A DNA stretch of 33,354 nucleotides from Lachnospiraceae bacterium (GTDB lineage Bacteria > Bacillota > Clostridia > Lachnospirales > Lachnospiraceae), in the NCBI GenBank assembly GCA_024690825.1, contig JAILOK010000052.1:1-33354 (forward strand). The letters are read 5' to 3'. The notes below the pieces were generated by a model. The model saw nothing but the letters and a program-made list of their open reading frames with translations. It did no database searches and was not told the origin of the DNA. The position numbers and the translations under genes are program-made. This document shows, in pieces, positions 1 to 8,253 of this stretch (the first letter of the stretch is position 1; every line of letters starts with the position of its first letter).

Positions 1-1471
1 CATCGATACAAGCGAGATCCCTCATGTGGAAAGCCTTTGGTACGAGCTTGATTATGCGGCGTTTAAAGATGAAAAAAAGGAGATCATCCCCTGTCTGTTT
101 GCAAATATCTCCCGGGATGAGGACGGAAGCTATAATAAAACCCGCGATGAGACACTTCCCGCAATGATGGGGGAGCACCGGACGATGCTTTTGAAAAAGG
201 CTTTCGATGATGTGGTATCAAGGCTTCCGAAGGGTGCGTATATCAAGCAGGTCGGCTCCATGTCAAGCCGCGGAGAGCTTGATATCATGAGGCTTGTCAT
301 TGCCTTTCCCTCGTGGGATCTGATCCCGGAGGGGCTGTCGGATATCGGCTGGCAGGGAGATACAAAGGCATTGCGGGAAGCCCTCGCGCCCTGGAAGGAA
401 ACCGGCATGTCGGCCGTCAATATAGACCTTGGCGAAAACGGCGTTTTGTCAAAGATCGGCATGGAGACATCCTCCCGCTGGAGGCAGCCCATCCTCGTTG
501 ACAAATTCATCGACCGCCTCGAAGCTGCGGGTCTTTGCATCCCTTCAAAGGGGCAGGCGCTGAAGCACTGGATACGCCTGCGCCCTCAGGGTGACCCCTT
601 CATCCAGACTCTCGTCGCTTATTTCAAACTTGCATACAGGGACGGCAGGATCTCCGAGGCAAAGGCCTATCTGGAGCAGTCGCCCTACATCCATCACCAC
701 TATTTTGAAGGCTACGAATCCCCTGTAAGGCTTGATGTGAAGCTTATCGACGGCACGAAAGAGATGCCGTACGAAAAAGCCGCCTCCCTCATAAAAAATG
801 CGGCGGAAAACGGCGTTACGACCCTGCATCTGTACGGCCTGCATAATAAAAACCTCCTGCAAAAGGTCATGCGGCTTTGCGATGATAATAAGATCCTGCC
901 AAAGATCGTGATATCTGATCTTAAGGACGCAGACCCTCTGTATAATAAAAACACCCTGCTTAAATGGATACCGGAAAAGGGAAATCTTCCGGAGCTTTCT
1001 GATACCGCAAAAAAGGCGGAAGAACTCGGTATAAGGGAATTTATCGTAAGCACAGGCACACCCTGCAGCAGGAAGGAGCTTGAAAAGGCGGCCGAATTCA
1101 TCAATAAATGGCAGGAAGATGAAAAACATGAAATGAGTGTTGCTGCAGATCCCTGCTTTTCACAGCTGAAGGCTTTCATGGGAGGAGAGGATCCAAAGCA
1201 AAATCCCAACAGGGGGATAGAAAGCGGCTGTATGGCAGGAAGGGCATTTTTTGCGGTGCGCCCGGACGGAAGCTTCACTCCCTGCCTTGAGATTTCTGAA
1301 ACCGGAAATACAGCTGAGACCGTTACCATCAAAGAATACTGGGAAGAACTGACATCAGATCTTTGTGACAGCCACACGGATTCCTGCAGGAGCTGTCATT
1401 ATAAAAGACGGTGCCGGCCCTGCCGGGCAAAAAAAGAATGGACCGAATCCTGCCCGCTTCGTATAATATAA
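1..1471 (+). CDS. SPASM-domain protein with degenerate radical SAM fold, 5' end outside window
   Basis: The reading frame is open to the left edge, so the GTG at 26 (481 codons to the stop) is only the first start visible and the gene is probably truncated by the window. The C-terminal part resembles a SPASM domain: a Cys near residue 402 (counted from 26), a PDG-x4-C segment, then a C-x2-C-x5-C-x2-C cluster and a final Cys. The middle (about 235-390) has alternating strand/helix character like a radical SAM barrel, but the CX3CX2C loop that binds the catalytic 4Fe-4S/SAM cluster is absent from everything visible. It lies 49 bases upstream of a Nif11-type precursor and on the same strand as a canonical maturase. 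I infer a partner protein in RiPP maturation, perhaps binding leader or substrate. An unseen N-terminal extension with the motif is possible but unlikely, because the SPASM part normally follows the core directly. Confidence 0.7.
   Translation, partial: IDTSEIPHVESLWYELDYAAFKDEKKEIIPCLFANISRDEDGSYNKTRDETLPAMMGEHRTMLLKKAFDDVVSRLPKGAYIKQVGSMSSRGELDIMRLVIAFPSWDLIPEGLSDIGWQGDTKALREALAPWKETGMSAVNIDLGENGVLSKIGMETSSRWRQPILVDKFIDRLEAAGLCIPSKGQALKHWIRLRPQGDPFIQTLVAYFKLAYRDGRISEAKAYLEQSPYIHHHYFEGYESPVRLDVKLIDGTKEMPYEKAASLIKNAAENGVTTLHLYGLHNKNLLQKVMRLCDDNKILPKIVISDLKDADPLYNKNTLLKWIPEKGNLPELSDTAKKAEELGIREFIVSTGTPCSRKELEKAAEFINKWQEDEKHEMSVAADPCFSQLKAFMGGEDPKQNPNRGIESGCMAGRAFFAVRPDGSFTPCLEISETGNTAETVTIKEYWEELTSDLCDSHTDSCRSCHYKRRCRPCRAKKEWTESCPLRII
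1439..1467 (+). promoter_or_regulatory. Putative internal promoter for the RiPP precursor
   Basis: A perfect TATAAT lies at 1462-1467, with TGGACC (four of six matches to TTGACA) at 1439-1444 and a 17-base spacer. It sits inside the last codons of the upstream SPASM gene. Transcription would begin near 1474, just before a small hairpin and the precursor ribosome site. It would let the peptide be made in excess over its enzymes. Confidence 0.5.
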
Positions 1472-1476
1472 CAAAG

Positions 1477-1495
1477 ACACTTTTCCGATAAGTGT
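1477..1495 (+). other. Small hairpin in the precursor mRNA leader
   Basis: ACACTT (1477-1482) pairs with AAGTGT (1490-1495) across a 7-base loop. There is no T-tract after it, so it is not an intrinsic terminator. If the promoter at 1439-1467 is real, the hairpin lies at the very 5' end of the transcript, where such structures commonly stabilise mRNA. Confidence 0.45.
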
Positions 1496-1520
1496 TCAGA
1501 AATGAAAAAGGAGGAAAAAA

Positions 1521-1757
1521 ATGGGAATCAATAAAAATGAACTGACTGCAGAACAGATCAGAAAAGCGATGGAATGCAAAGATGCAGCTGAACTGATGGA
1601 GTTTGCAAAGGCCGAAGGCTTTGAGATCACAAAGGAAGAGGCACAAGGTTATCTTGAGGAACTGTCCGACATCGAGCTTGATAAAGAAAACCTGGGCAAG
1701 ATTGCAGGAGGAGGATGCTACCCGGACTGCAAGAATGATTTTTGTTTTGAAAATTAA
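1521..1757 (+). CDS. Nif11-type RiPP precursor peptide with a three-cysteine core
   Basis: The product is a 78-aa precursor peptide. Residues 1-65 fit the Nif11-like leader family (TIGR03798 type): helical acidic segments, FAKAEGFEIT near residues 28-37, then YLEELSD and a final IAGGG (61-65), the double-Gly site cut by C39 exporter peptidases. The predicted core is residues 66-78, CYPDCKNDFCFEN. Its three Cys (66, 70, 75) are each followed at +3 by Asp, Asp and Asn. A strong ribosome site (AAGGAGG, 1508-1514) sits 6 bases before the ATG. The gene is directly followed by a radical SAM/SPASM maturase (15-base gap) and then a C39 exporter, so a thioether or related radical modification of the core is the obvious inference. 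The mature product is unknown. Confidence 0.92.
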   Translation: MGINKNELTAEQIRKAMECKDAAELMEFAKAEGFEITKEEAQGYLEELSDIELDKENLGKIAGGGCYPDCKNDFCFEN

Positions 1758-1772
1758 AGAGAACAGATACGG

Positions 1773-3314
1773 ATGAGAACCAGTACATATGAGATCATAA
1801 TTCCCCTCACAGGAAGCGATAAAAAGGAGATACAGGGAAAAAAACTCCTGATGAACGGTCTTTACGGCGCCATGGATGTTGTGGATGATAAGACCGCAGC
1901 AGCAATCGAAAAGGATGAGACAGATGACCTTCCGGCAGATATTCGTGAACGACTGGCATCAAGGGGTCATATCACGCGAAGGAGTGTGGAGTGGGAACTG
2001 AAGGATGTGGAGCTTCTCGGGAGGATCCATGCCCGGACGGAGGCGCGGGTGTCTGTGGCTCCGGTGATCCTTCCCACCTACAACTGCAATTTCCGCTGTC
2101 CCTACTGCTTTGAAAGACACAGACTCTCAAGGGGCGAGGAATGGCTTAAAGCCGGCATGAAGCCGGAGATGGTGGATGCCGTCTTTTCGGCGCTTAAAAA
2201 GCAGAGGGAAAAGGGAAGGGTCATAAAAGGCTGCTCTCTCTACGGCGGTGAGCCCTTTTTGAAGGAAAACAAAGAGACGGTGCGAAACATCTGCGAGCAT
2301 GCAAAAGAGATGGGACTGACCATGAGCGCCATCACAAACGGCTATGACCTGGATCATTACATCGATCTTTTAAAGGAGTATGATTTCAAAAAACTCCAGA
2401 TCACAGTGGACGGAGTGGGGAGCACAAATGACAGCAGGCGCCTTCACCGCGACGGTGTGCCTACCTATGAAAAGATAATGTCAAACATCGCCCTTGCTTT
2501 GGAAAACGGTATTTCCATAAGCCTCCGGGTAAATGTAAACGGCGGAAACATAGGCGGCATCAGTGACCTGATCGGGGATATAGAAAAGCGCGGTCTGAAT
2601 GATCACGAAAAATTCAGCTTCTATTTCAAGGCCGTCTCCGAGGATGAATCCTCTCCGGACCATGTAACGGAAAGGATGGTCATGGACGAGCTTTTGAAGA
2701 CCGGCATGTCCGTTACGGAAGCCATAAAAAAACAGAGCATGTACAGCATGCATCTTTCCGTGATAGAGGGTCTCCTGAAAAAAGAGTCCCTTCCCGGATA
2801 TTCCACATCATTCTGCGGCGCCGAAAAGGGAATGATGTGCATAGCACCTGACGGAAAGCTCTATCCCTGCTGGGACATCGTGGGCATGGATGAAGACACG
2901 GTGGGGCATACCGACATCGAAAGCGGGAATTTCATTTATTATTTTAATAAGGTCAAATGGAAGCTGCGTACCTCGGACAGAATGGAACCCTGCAGGACCT
3001 GCCCCTACATCTTTGTATGCAGGGGAGGATGTGTTTCCGAGGCAAAAAAGAAGCACGGGAGCTATTTCAGGGAAGCCTGCTCGGAGAATCGCGAAAACTT
3101 CTGTTTTGTGGCATCCTGCGCTGCCGGAAGGAAATATGAGGAGACAGGGCAGACGGAGCTTTCCCTGTCGCAGTTCGGCCCGCTTTCAAGACTTACCGAA
3201 GACGAGCGCAAATATCTCATGGAGGAAAAGGATCCCAACGAGATCTACAGGCTCATAAAGGAATACGGACTGGTAAGCCCGGCAGAGGAAAAGCAGGACG
3301 ATCCGGATCTTTGA
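1773..3314 (+). CDS. Radical SAM/SPASM peptide maturase
   Basis: The product has 513 aa. Residues 1-90 form an N-terminal region typical of RiPP maturases that may bind the leader. The radical SAM motif CX3CX2C is complete at C105, C109 and C112 (NCNFRCPYCFE), followed by a YGGEP segment that contacts SAM. The C-terminal SPASM domain is well formed: C348, a G-x4-C at C366, the C407-x2-C410-x5-C416-x3-C420 run, and C436, enough for one or two auxiliary 4Fe-4S clusters. Family members install thioether, C-C or other radical-derived crosslinks in ribosomal peptides. The position directly after the Nif11 precursor makes that peptide the likely substrate. Which bond is made cannot be read from sequence. 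The start ATG has only a weak ribosome site, suggesting translational coupling to the precursor. Confidence 0.93.
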   Translation: MRTSTYEIIIPLTGSDKKEIQGKKLLMNGLYGAMDVVDDKTAAAIEKDETDDLPADIRERLASRGHITRRSVEWELKDVELLGRIHARTEARVSVAPVILPTYNCNFRCPYCFERHRLSRGEEWLKAGMKPEMVDAVFSALKKQREKGRVIKGCSLYGGEPFLKENKETVRNICEHAKEMGLTMSAITNGYDLDHYIDLLKEYDFKKLQITVDGVGSTNDSRRLHRDGVPTYEKIMSNIALALENGISISLRVNVNGGNIGGISDLIGDIEKRGLNDHEKFSFYFKAVSEDESSPDHVTERMVMDELLKTGMSVTEAIKKQSMYSMHLSVIEGLLKKESLPGYSTSFCGAEKGMMCIAPDGKLYPCWDIVGMDEDTVGHTDIESGNFIYYFNKVKWKLRTSDRMEPCRTCPYIFVCRGGCVSEAKKKHGSYFREACSENRENFCFVASCAAGRKYEETGQTELSLSQFGPLSRLTEDERKYLMEEKDPNEIYRLIKEYGLVSPAEEKQDDPDL

Positions 3315-3340
3315 CCAAAGAATCCGTCAAAAGAGGATGA

Positions 3341-3838
3341 ATGGGAAAAAATGACAAAAACGAGGCTGCATCTGCTGTGCGCAGCCTTGACGAACTTGAC
3401 AGAGCCGTAAAGATCACCACCCCCGGGATATGGATGGTGCTTTTGGCGTGTTTTGCCCTGCTGGCAGGGATCCTTGCCTGGGGTTTTTTCGGTACGGTTT
3501 CCGCCGGTGTCAGTGCAAGCGGCATCATGGAAAACGGAAAGCTCGTCTGTATCCTTGACCCTGATGAGGCGGAACTCATCAAAAAGGGGGATACTGCCGT
3601 TATAGACGGAAAGAACTTCAGCATTGAAAAGATCGGAAGTGTACCGTTATCGAGAACAGAGGCAAAAGAACTCCTCGGAAGTGATTATCTGGTCAGTGAA
3701 AACATGAACGGCGACTGGGCATTGCCCGTCACACTTGTTCCCGAAGATAACGGTGTTTTTCCCGACGGCTCCCTCCTGTCCTTTAAAATCGTGACCGGGA
3801 GGATCTCACCTGTGTCCATGATCTGGAAGGATATCTGA
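3341..3838 (+). CDS. Short HlyD-like membrane protein of the NHLM export system
   Basis: The product has 165 aa, with one predicted transmembrane helix at about residues 29-51 and an extracytoplasmic small beta-rich segment behind it. The N-terminal layout (a short LDELDRAVKIT segment, then a helix with PGIWMVLLACF and a GFFGTV turn) resembles the NHLM secretion proteins (TIGR03794 type, HlyD/membrane-fusion family). Those are usually several hundred residues and contain a long coiled coil, which is missing here. It lies between the maturase and the C39 exporter, with 26-base and 4-base gaps, so it most likely assists export. AAGAGG at 3331-3336 supports the start at 3341. The functional assignment relies on context and on the N-terminal resemblance. 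Confidence 0.7.
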   Translation: MGKNDKNEAASAVRSLDELDRAVKITTPGIWMVLLACFALLAGILAWGFFGTVSAGVSASGIMENGKLVCILDPDEAELIKKGDTAVIDGKNFSIEKIGSVPLSRTEAKELLGSDYLVSENMNGDWALPVTLVPEDNGVFPDGSLLSFKIVTGRISPVSMIWKDI

Positions 3839-3842
3839 AGTT

Positions 3843-6008
3843 ATGAGCATATTCCGGAAAAAAACCAGAGTCCCTCAGGTGATGCAGATGGAGGCTACGG
3901 AATGCGGAGCCGCCTGTCTTTGCATGATCCTGGCCTGTTACGGCAGATGGGAACCGCTTGAAAAACTCCGTGAAACCTGCGGTGTGAGCAGGGACGGCTC
4001 CAATGCGTCAAGCATAATAAAAGCCGCGCGCTCCTTCGGACTTGAGGGAAAGGGACGTGCCATGCGGCTTTCCGCCATTCAGAAAAAGAAGCCCTTTCCC
4101 TGCATAGCATTCTGGGATTATTCCCATTTTGTCGTCATCAGGGATATGAAAAAGAAGAGTGTTTTCATAAACGACCCTGCAGGCGGCGATTTAAAGATCT
4201 CCATCGATGATTTCAACAAACATTATTCGGGGATCGTTCTGACCTTTGAAAAGACCGATGAATTCAAGCCCGGCGGGAGCAGACCCGATGTACTGGGGTA
4301 TGTGATCAAACGCCTCAAAGGGCTTTCTTCCTCAATTCTTTTTGTGATGCTCACATCGGCGGCAGTGTCTCTTGCACTTATTATGAATACGGGAGTCAGC
4401 AGGATATTTTTGGACGGTATCCTGACAGAAGGGCACAGGGAGTGGTGTTTCCCGCTTTGTCTCTTTATGCTTTTGTTTGCCCTCATCATCTCGGTGGCAT
4501 CCATGATCAATGCCGTTTATTTCCTCCGCATACAGGGAAAGGCGGCGATGCTTGCCTCATCCCGCTTTTTTGAGCATCTGCTGCATCTGCCGCTGGGATT
4601 TTTTGCCCAGCGTTCCATCGGCGATCTGCAGGTGAGGCAGAGCGAAAATGAAAATGTGGTCACCACCTTTTTAGGCCAGTTTGCGCCTGTTCTCATAGAC
4701 TGCATCATGCTCATTCTCTATCTTGTCATAATGCTCCGCTATTCCGTGGTCCTCACCGTGGTAGGAGTCTTCACTGTTCTCATGAATGCCTTTGTTTCTG
4801 CTTATATCGCAAAAAAAAGGATCAATATCTCCCGGGCAATGTTTGCCGATACGGGAAAGTATTTCGGTGCCACGGTCAGCGGCATAGAGATGATAGAGAC
4901 CATCAAAGCCTCCGGTGTTGAAAATGAATTTTTCAGCTCCTGGGGCGGTTATCAGGCTGCCGTAAATGATGCGGATGTACGCATGAGACGCATAGATGCG
5001 TATCTCGGGATGATACCTGAGGCTTTGACACAGGCTGCAGGTATTATAGTGCTGTGCCTGGGGATCCGTCTCATAGTCAATGGGGAGATGACTCCCGGTA
5101 CGCTGCTTGCCTTCACCGGATTTATGACGGCCTTTCTCACTCCCGTCATGGAGATCATACGTCTGGGGCAGACGGTCCAGGAGGCCAGGACCCAGATGGA
5201 GCGGCTGGAGGATGTGATGAATTATCCCGCGGATACATCGGAGGATAATAAAAACGATGCCGGGGAGGATATGCTTAATAAATCCAAGCTGTCCGGCAGG
5301 ATAGATCTGGAGGATGTGACCTTTGGCTACGCGCCCCTTGAGCCTCCTCTCATAGAGGATTTTTCCCTTCATGTAAAGCCCGGACAGTGGGTGGCTTTAG
5401 TGGGGGAAAGCGGCTGCGGCAAATCCACCATAGGAAAGCTCGTAACCGGACTCTACAGGCCTTGGTCAGGAAAGGTGAAATTTGACGGCTGCCCTGTCGA
5501 AAAGATCCCGAACGGGCTTTTGCGAAGTTCCCTTGCCGTAGTTGATCAGGATATTTCGGTCTTTGATGATACGATAGCCGACAATGTGAGGCTCTGGGAC
5601 GGATCCATAGAGGATTTTGAGGTGATACTTGCCTGCCGGGATGCGGAGATACACAGTGACATCATGGAGCGTCCAGAGGGCTATGAGGACATGATCGTGC
5701 CTCAGGGAAAGAACTTTTCCGGAGGACAGCTCCAGCGTCTGGAGATAGCAAGGACACTGGCTCTGGATCCTTCCATCATCATCCTTGACGAGGCAACGAG
5801 TGCTCTGGATGCAGAGACGGAAGCAGCCATTTTAAATAATATCAGGGAACGCGGGATCACCTGTATCATAGCTGCCCACAGGCTAAGCACAGTGAGAAAC
5901 TGTGATGAGATCATAGTGCTTGAAAAGGGCAGGATCAAAGAGCGGGGTACACATGAAGAGCTCATGGCAGCAGACGGTAAATATGCAAAACTCATAAGGA
6001 GTGACTGA
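3843..6008 (+). CDS. C39 peptidase-containing ABC exporter (NHLM bacteriocin type)
   Basis: The product is a 721-aa bifunctional exporter. The N-terminal C39 peptidase has its catalytic Cys in TECGAAC (C21), His at H95 (YSHFVV) and Asp at D111 (NDPAGG). It should cut the leader after the double Gly. A six-helix transmembrane region covers about residues 155-440. The C-terminal ATPase has Walker A GESGCGKST (near residue 521), signature FSGGQLQR, Walker B IIILDEATSALD and the switch His in AAHRLS. The arrangement matches the PCAT family and the NHLM peptidase/ATP-binding exporters (TIGR03796 type). The gene is 4 bases after the HlyD-like gene and its stop lies 2 bases before the next start, so the export genes are tightly coupled. 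The substrate is inferred to be the modified peptide encoded at 1521. Confidence 0.95.
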   Translation: MSIFRKKTRVPQVMQMEATECGAACLCMILACYGRWEPLEKLRETCGVSRDGSNASSIIKAARSFGLEGKGRAMRLSAIQKKKPFPCIAFWDYSHFVVIRDMKKKSVFINDPAGGDLKISIDDFNKHYSGIVLTFEKTDEFKPGGSRPDVLGYVIKRLKGLSSSILFVMLTSAAVSLALIMNTGVSRIFLDGILTEGHREWCFPLCLFMLLFALIISVASMINAVYFLRIQGKAAMLASSRFFEHLLHLPLGFFAQRSIGDLQVRQSENENVVTTFLGQFAPVLIDCIMLILYLVIMLRYSVVLTVVGVFTVLMNAFVSAYIAKKRINISRAMFADTGKYFGATVSGIEMIETIKASGVENEFFSSWGGYQAAVNDADVRMRRIDAYLGMIPEALTQAAGIIVLCLGIRLIVNGEMTPGTLLAFTGFMTAFLTPVMEIIRLGQTVQEARTQMERLEDVMNYPADTSEDNKNDAGEDMLNKSKLSGRIDLEDVTFGYAPLEPPLIEDFSLHVKPGQWVALVGESGCGKSTIGKLVTGLYRPWSGKVKFDGCPVEKIPNGLLRSSLAVVDQDISVFDDTIADNVRLWDGSIEDFEVILACRDAEIHSDIMERPEGYEDMIVPQGKNFSGGQLQRLEIARTLALDPSIIILDEATSALDAETEAAILNNIRERGITCIIAAHRLSTVRNCDEIIVLEKGRIKERGTHEELMAADGKYAKLIRSD

Positions 6009-6010
6009 TC

Positions 6011-8203
6011 TTGTCAGACAGGGATTTTTTTGAATCGCAGATTGATATACGGAGCCGTCTGGATGAAAAGCAAAAAAGACGGGCCTTTGAAAAGCTTGCC
6101 GCCGGTATCGGAGCGGCAGGTGTTTTTGGCACGGGTCCGGATGAGGGAGGAGAGCTTTTAGACCGTGCGGTCAGGCTGTGCCTGAAATACTACGGACACA
6201 GTACGGGGAAGGCTCCGGGGGGTGTGACGCAGCCTGAGGAAAGGCTTGAGTATCTTTGCCGTCCCTGCTCCGTCATGCACAGAAGCGTGACCTTAAAGGA
6301 TGACTGGGAAAAAAACGCCTTCGGACCGATGATGGGAAAGCTTAAAAGCGGGGAATATGCCGCGATCATCCCGGGAGGTCTGGGAGGTTATTATTATACT
6401 GATCCCCGTGACGGGAAAAGGAAGAGGATAACGAAAAAGAACAGGGAGCTTTTTGAAGAGGAAGCGGTGTTTTTTTACCGTTCGCTGCCTGCCGGCAGGC
6501 TTGGAAAAAATGATCTGCTTTTCTTCATGCTGGGATCCCTTGATGCGGGTGATTTCATCCTGGTCTTTCTGGCTGCGCTTGCTGCCGCACTGACCGGTCT
6601 TTTGCCGCCCTGGGCAAACAAGCTGGGCTTCAGTCTGGTTGTGCCCTCCGGCAACAGCAGCCTCGTCGCGCCCATAGCGGCACTGCTTTTCGGGGTGGCG
6701 GTTTCGGCACTTCTCATAAATGCCTGCAGAAATCTCCTGATGGGCAGGGTTTCCATCAAGATGGGGATATATGCGGAGTCGGCGGGCTACGCCAGGCTGA
6801 TGAACCTGCCCGTGACTTTTTTCAGGAAGTACAATTCCGGTGATCTTGCGGTGAGGATCACATCATTGCGGGAGCTTGCCGAGGTTTTGACTCTGGTTGC
6901 CGCAGGTTCCGGACTGACCTGTCTTTTGTCCCTGATATATCTGTTTCAGATCGCAAGATACGCTCATGGTCTGGTGGTCCCGGCATTTCTGACCGTTCTG
7001 GCACAGGGGCTGTTCACCGTCATAGCCTTTGCCGTCACTTTGCGTTTTGAAAAGAAAAAGACGGAGGCAAATGCCGGGCTTTCGGGAACGGTGACTTCAA
7101 TGCTTGCCGGGATACAAAAGATCAAGCTTGCCGGAGCGGAAAACCGGGCCTTTGCAAAATGGGCCAACAAATATTCCGCCTATTCCGGCCCTGCCTACAA
7201 CCGTCCGGCGCTGCTTCAGGCGCTTCCTTCGATCATCACGGTGACCGGGATAGTGGGAACGGTTTTTATCTATCATCTGGCTTCAAAAAGCGGTATCCGT
7301 TATGACGATTATATGGCCTTTAATGTTGCCTACGGCCAGATGAGTGCAGCCATCCTTGCCGCAGCGGGGATCGCACAGAGTGTTGTGCGCGTCGGACCTT
7401 TGTTTGATCTGGTATCGCCCCTGCTTTCGGAGATTCCGGAGGATTCCTCGGACATGCCCATCGTTGAAAATCTTAGAGGTTCGGTGGAGATTTCAAACAT
7501 ATACTTCCGCTACAGTGAAAAGAGTGCCTATGTGCTGGAGGACATTTCGTTCAAGGTCCGTCCCGGAGAGTATGTGGCCATAACGGGTCATTCAGGATGC
7601 GGGAAATCCACTCTGGTCAGGCTCCTTCTGGGATTTGAAAAGCCGGAAAAGGGCAGTATCTTTTATGATTCAAACAATCTGGCATCCGTTGATGCAGGTT
7701 CCGTGAGGCGCCATATAGGTACGGTGATGCAAAACAGCAGGCTTTTTGTGGGAAATATCCTCTATAACATAATCATTTCTTCGCCTGAGGCCTCACTTGA
7801 TGATGCCTGGGAGGCAGCAAAGCTTGCGGGGATCGCGGAGGACATCGGGCAGATGCCAATGGGAATGAAGACCCTCATATCCGAGGGTGGCAGCGGGCTC
7901 TCGGGAGGACAGCGCCAGCGTCTCATGATAGCGCGTGCCATCTGCAAGAAACCGGAGATCCTCATATTTGACGAGGCCACGAGCGCTCTTGATAATATTA
8001 CCCAAAAACATGTCTCCGATTCCCTCGATGCCCTCAAATGCACCAGGATAGTGGTGGCGCACAGGCTTTCAACCATCAAAAACTGCGACAGGATCCTCTG
8101 TCTTGACAGGGGAAGGATAGTCGAAGAAGGTACCTATGATGAGCTGATGGCAAAAAACGGTTTTTTTGCGGAGCTTGTTTCAAAGCAGCAGCTTGATAAG
8201 TAG
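6011..8203 (+). CDS. NHLM-type ABC exporter, second subunit without peptidase
   Basis: The product has 730 aa and starts with TTG at 6011, supported by AGGAG (5998-6002) overlapping the end of the C39 gene. Residues 1-175 form a soluble domain of the kind found in the second NHLM exporter protein (TIGR03797 type). It contains no C39 catalytic triad. The transmembrane region lies at about 178-460. The ATPase domain has Walker A GHSGCGKST (near 526), signature LSGGQRQR, Walker B ILIFDEATSALD and switch His in AHRLS. Systems with Nif11 or NHLP leaders commonly pair this protein with the C39 exporter. The two may form a heterodimer, or act as separate transporters. Both ATPases look catalytically complete, so nothing marks either as a degenerate half-site. 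Confidence 0.92.
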   Translation: MSDRDFFESQIDIRSRLDEKQKRRAFEKLAAGIGAAGVFGTGPDEGGELLDRAVRLCLKYYGHSTGKAPGGVTQPEERLEYLCRPCSVMHRSVTLKDDWEKNAFGPMMGKLKSGEYAAIIPGGLGGYYYTDPRDGKRKRITKKNRELFEEEAVFFYRSLPAGRLGKNDLLFFMLGSLDAGDFILVFLAALAAALTGLLPPWANKLGFSLVVPSGNSSLVAPIAALLFGVAVSALLINACRNLLMGRVSIKMGIYAESAGYARLMNLPVTFFRKYNSGDLAVRITSLRELAEVLTLVAAGSGLTCLLSLIYLFQIARYAHGLVVPAFLTVLAQGLFTVIAFAVTLRFEKKKTEANAGLSGTVTSMLAGIQKIKLAGAENRAFAKWANKYSAYSGPAYNRPALLQALPSIITVTGIVGTVFIYHLASKSGIRYDDYMAFNVAYGQMSAAILAAAGIAQSVVRVGPLFDLVSPLLSEIPEDSSDMPIVENLRGSVEISNIYFRYSEKSAYVLEDISFKVRPGEYVAITGHSGCGKSTLVRLLLGFEKPEKGSIFYDSNNLASVDAGSVRRHIGTVMQNSRLFVGNILYNIIISSPEASLDDAWEAAKLAGIAEDIGQMPMGMKTLISEGGSGLSGGQRQRLMIARAICKKPEILIFDEATSALDNITQKHVSDSLDALKCTRIVVAHRLSTIKNCDRILCLDRGRIVEEGTYDELMAKNGFFAELVSKQQLDK

Positions 8204-8215
8204 AGTTTTTGGACA

Positions 8216-8229
8216 GTTTATGGTATCAT
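8216..8229 (+). promoter_or_regulatory. Possible extended -10 promoter before the Hpt gene
   Basis: TGG-TATCAT (8221-8229) reads as an extended -10 element about 25 bases before the ATG at 8254. No good -35 is visible at the right distance. It may separate the signalling pair from the export operon, but no terminator is visible between them, so read-through is also possible. Confidence 0.3.
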
Positions 8230-8253
8230 CGAAAGATAGAGGAGACGGAGATC

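Noticed and set aside
712-1377. 221-codon minus-strand open frame
   Set aside because: It is antisense to the SPASM protein; the Ser/Phe-rich translation shows no domain.
4671-5372. 233-codon minus-strand open frame
   Set aside because: It is antisense to the membrane part of the C39 exporter, has no recognisable domain and no initiation signals.
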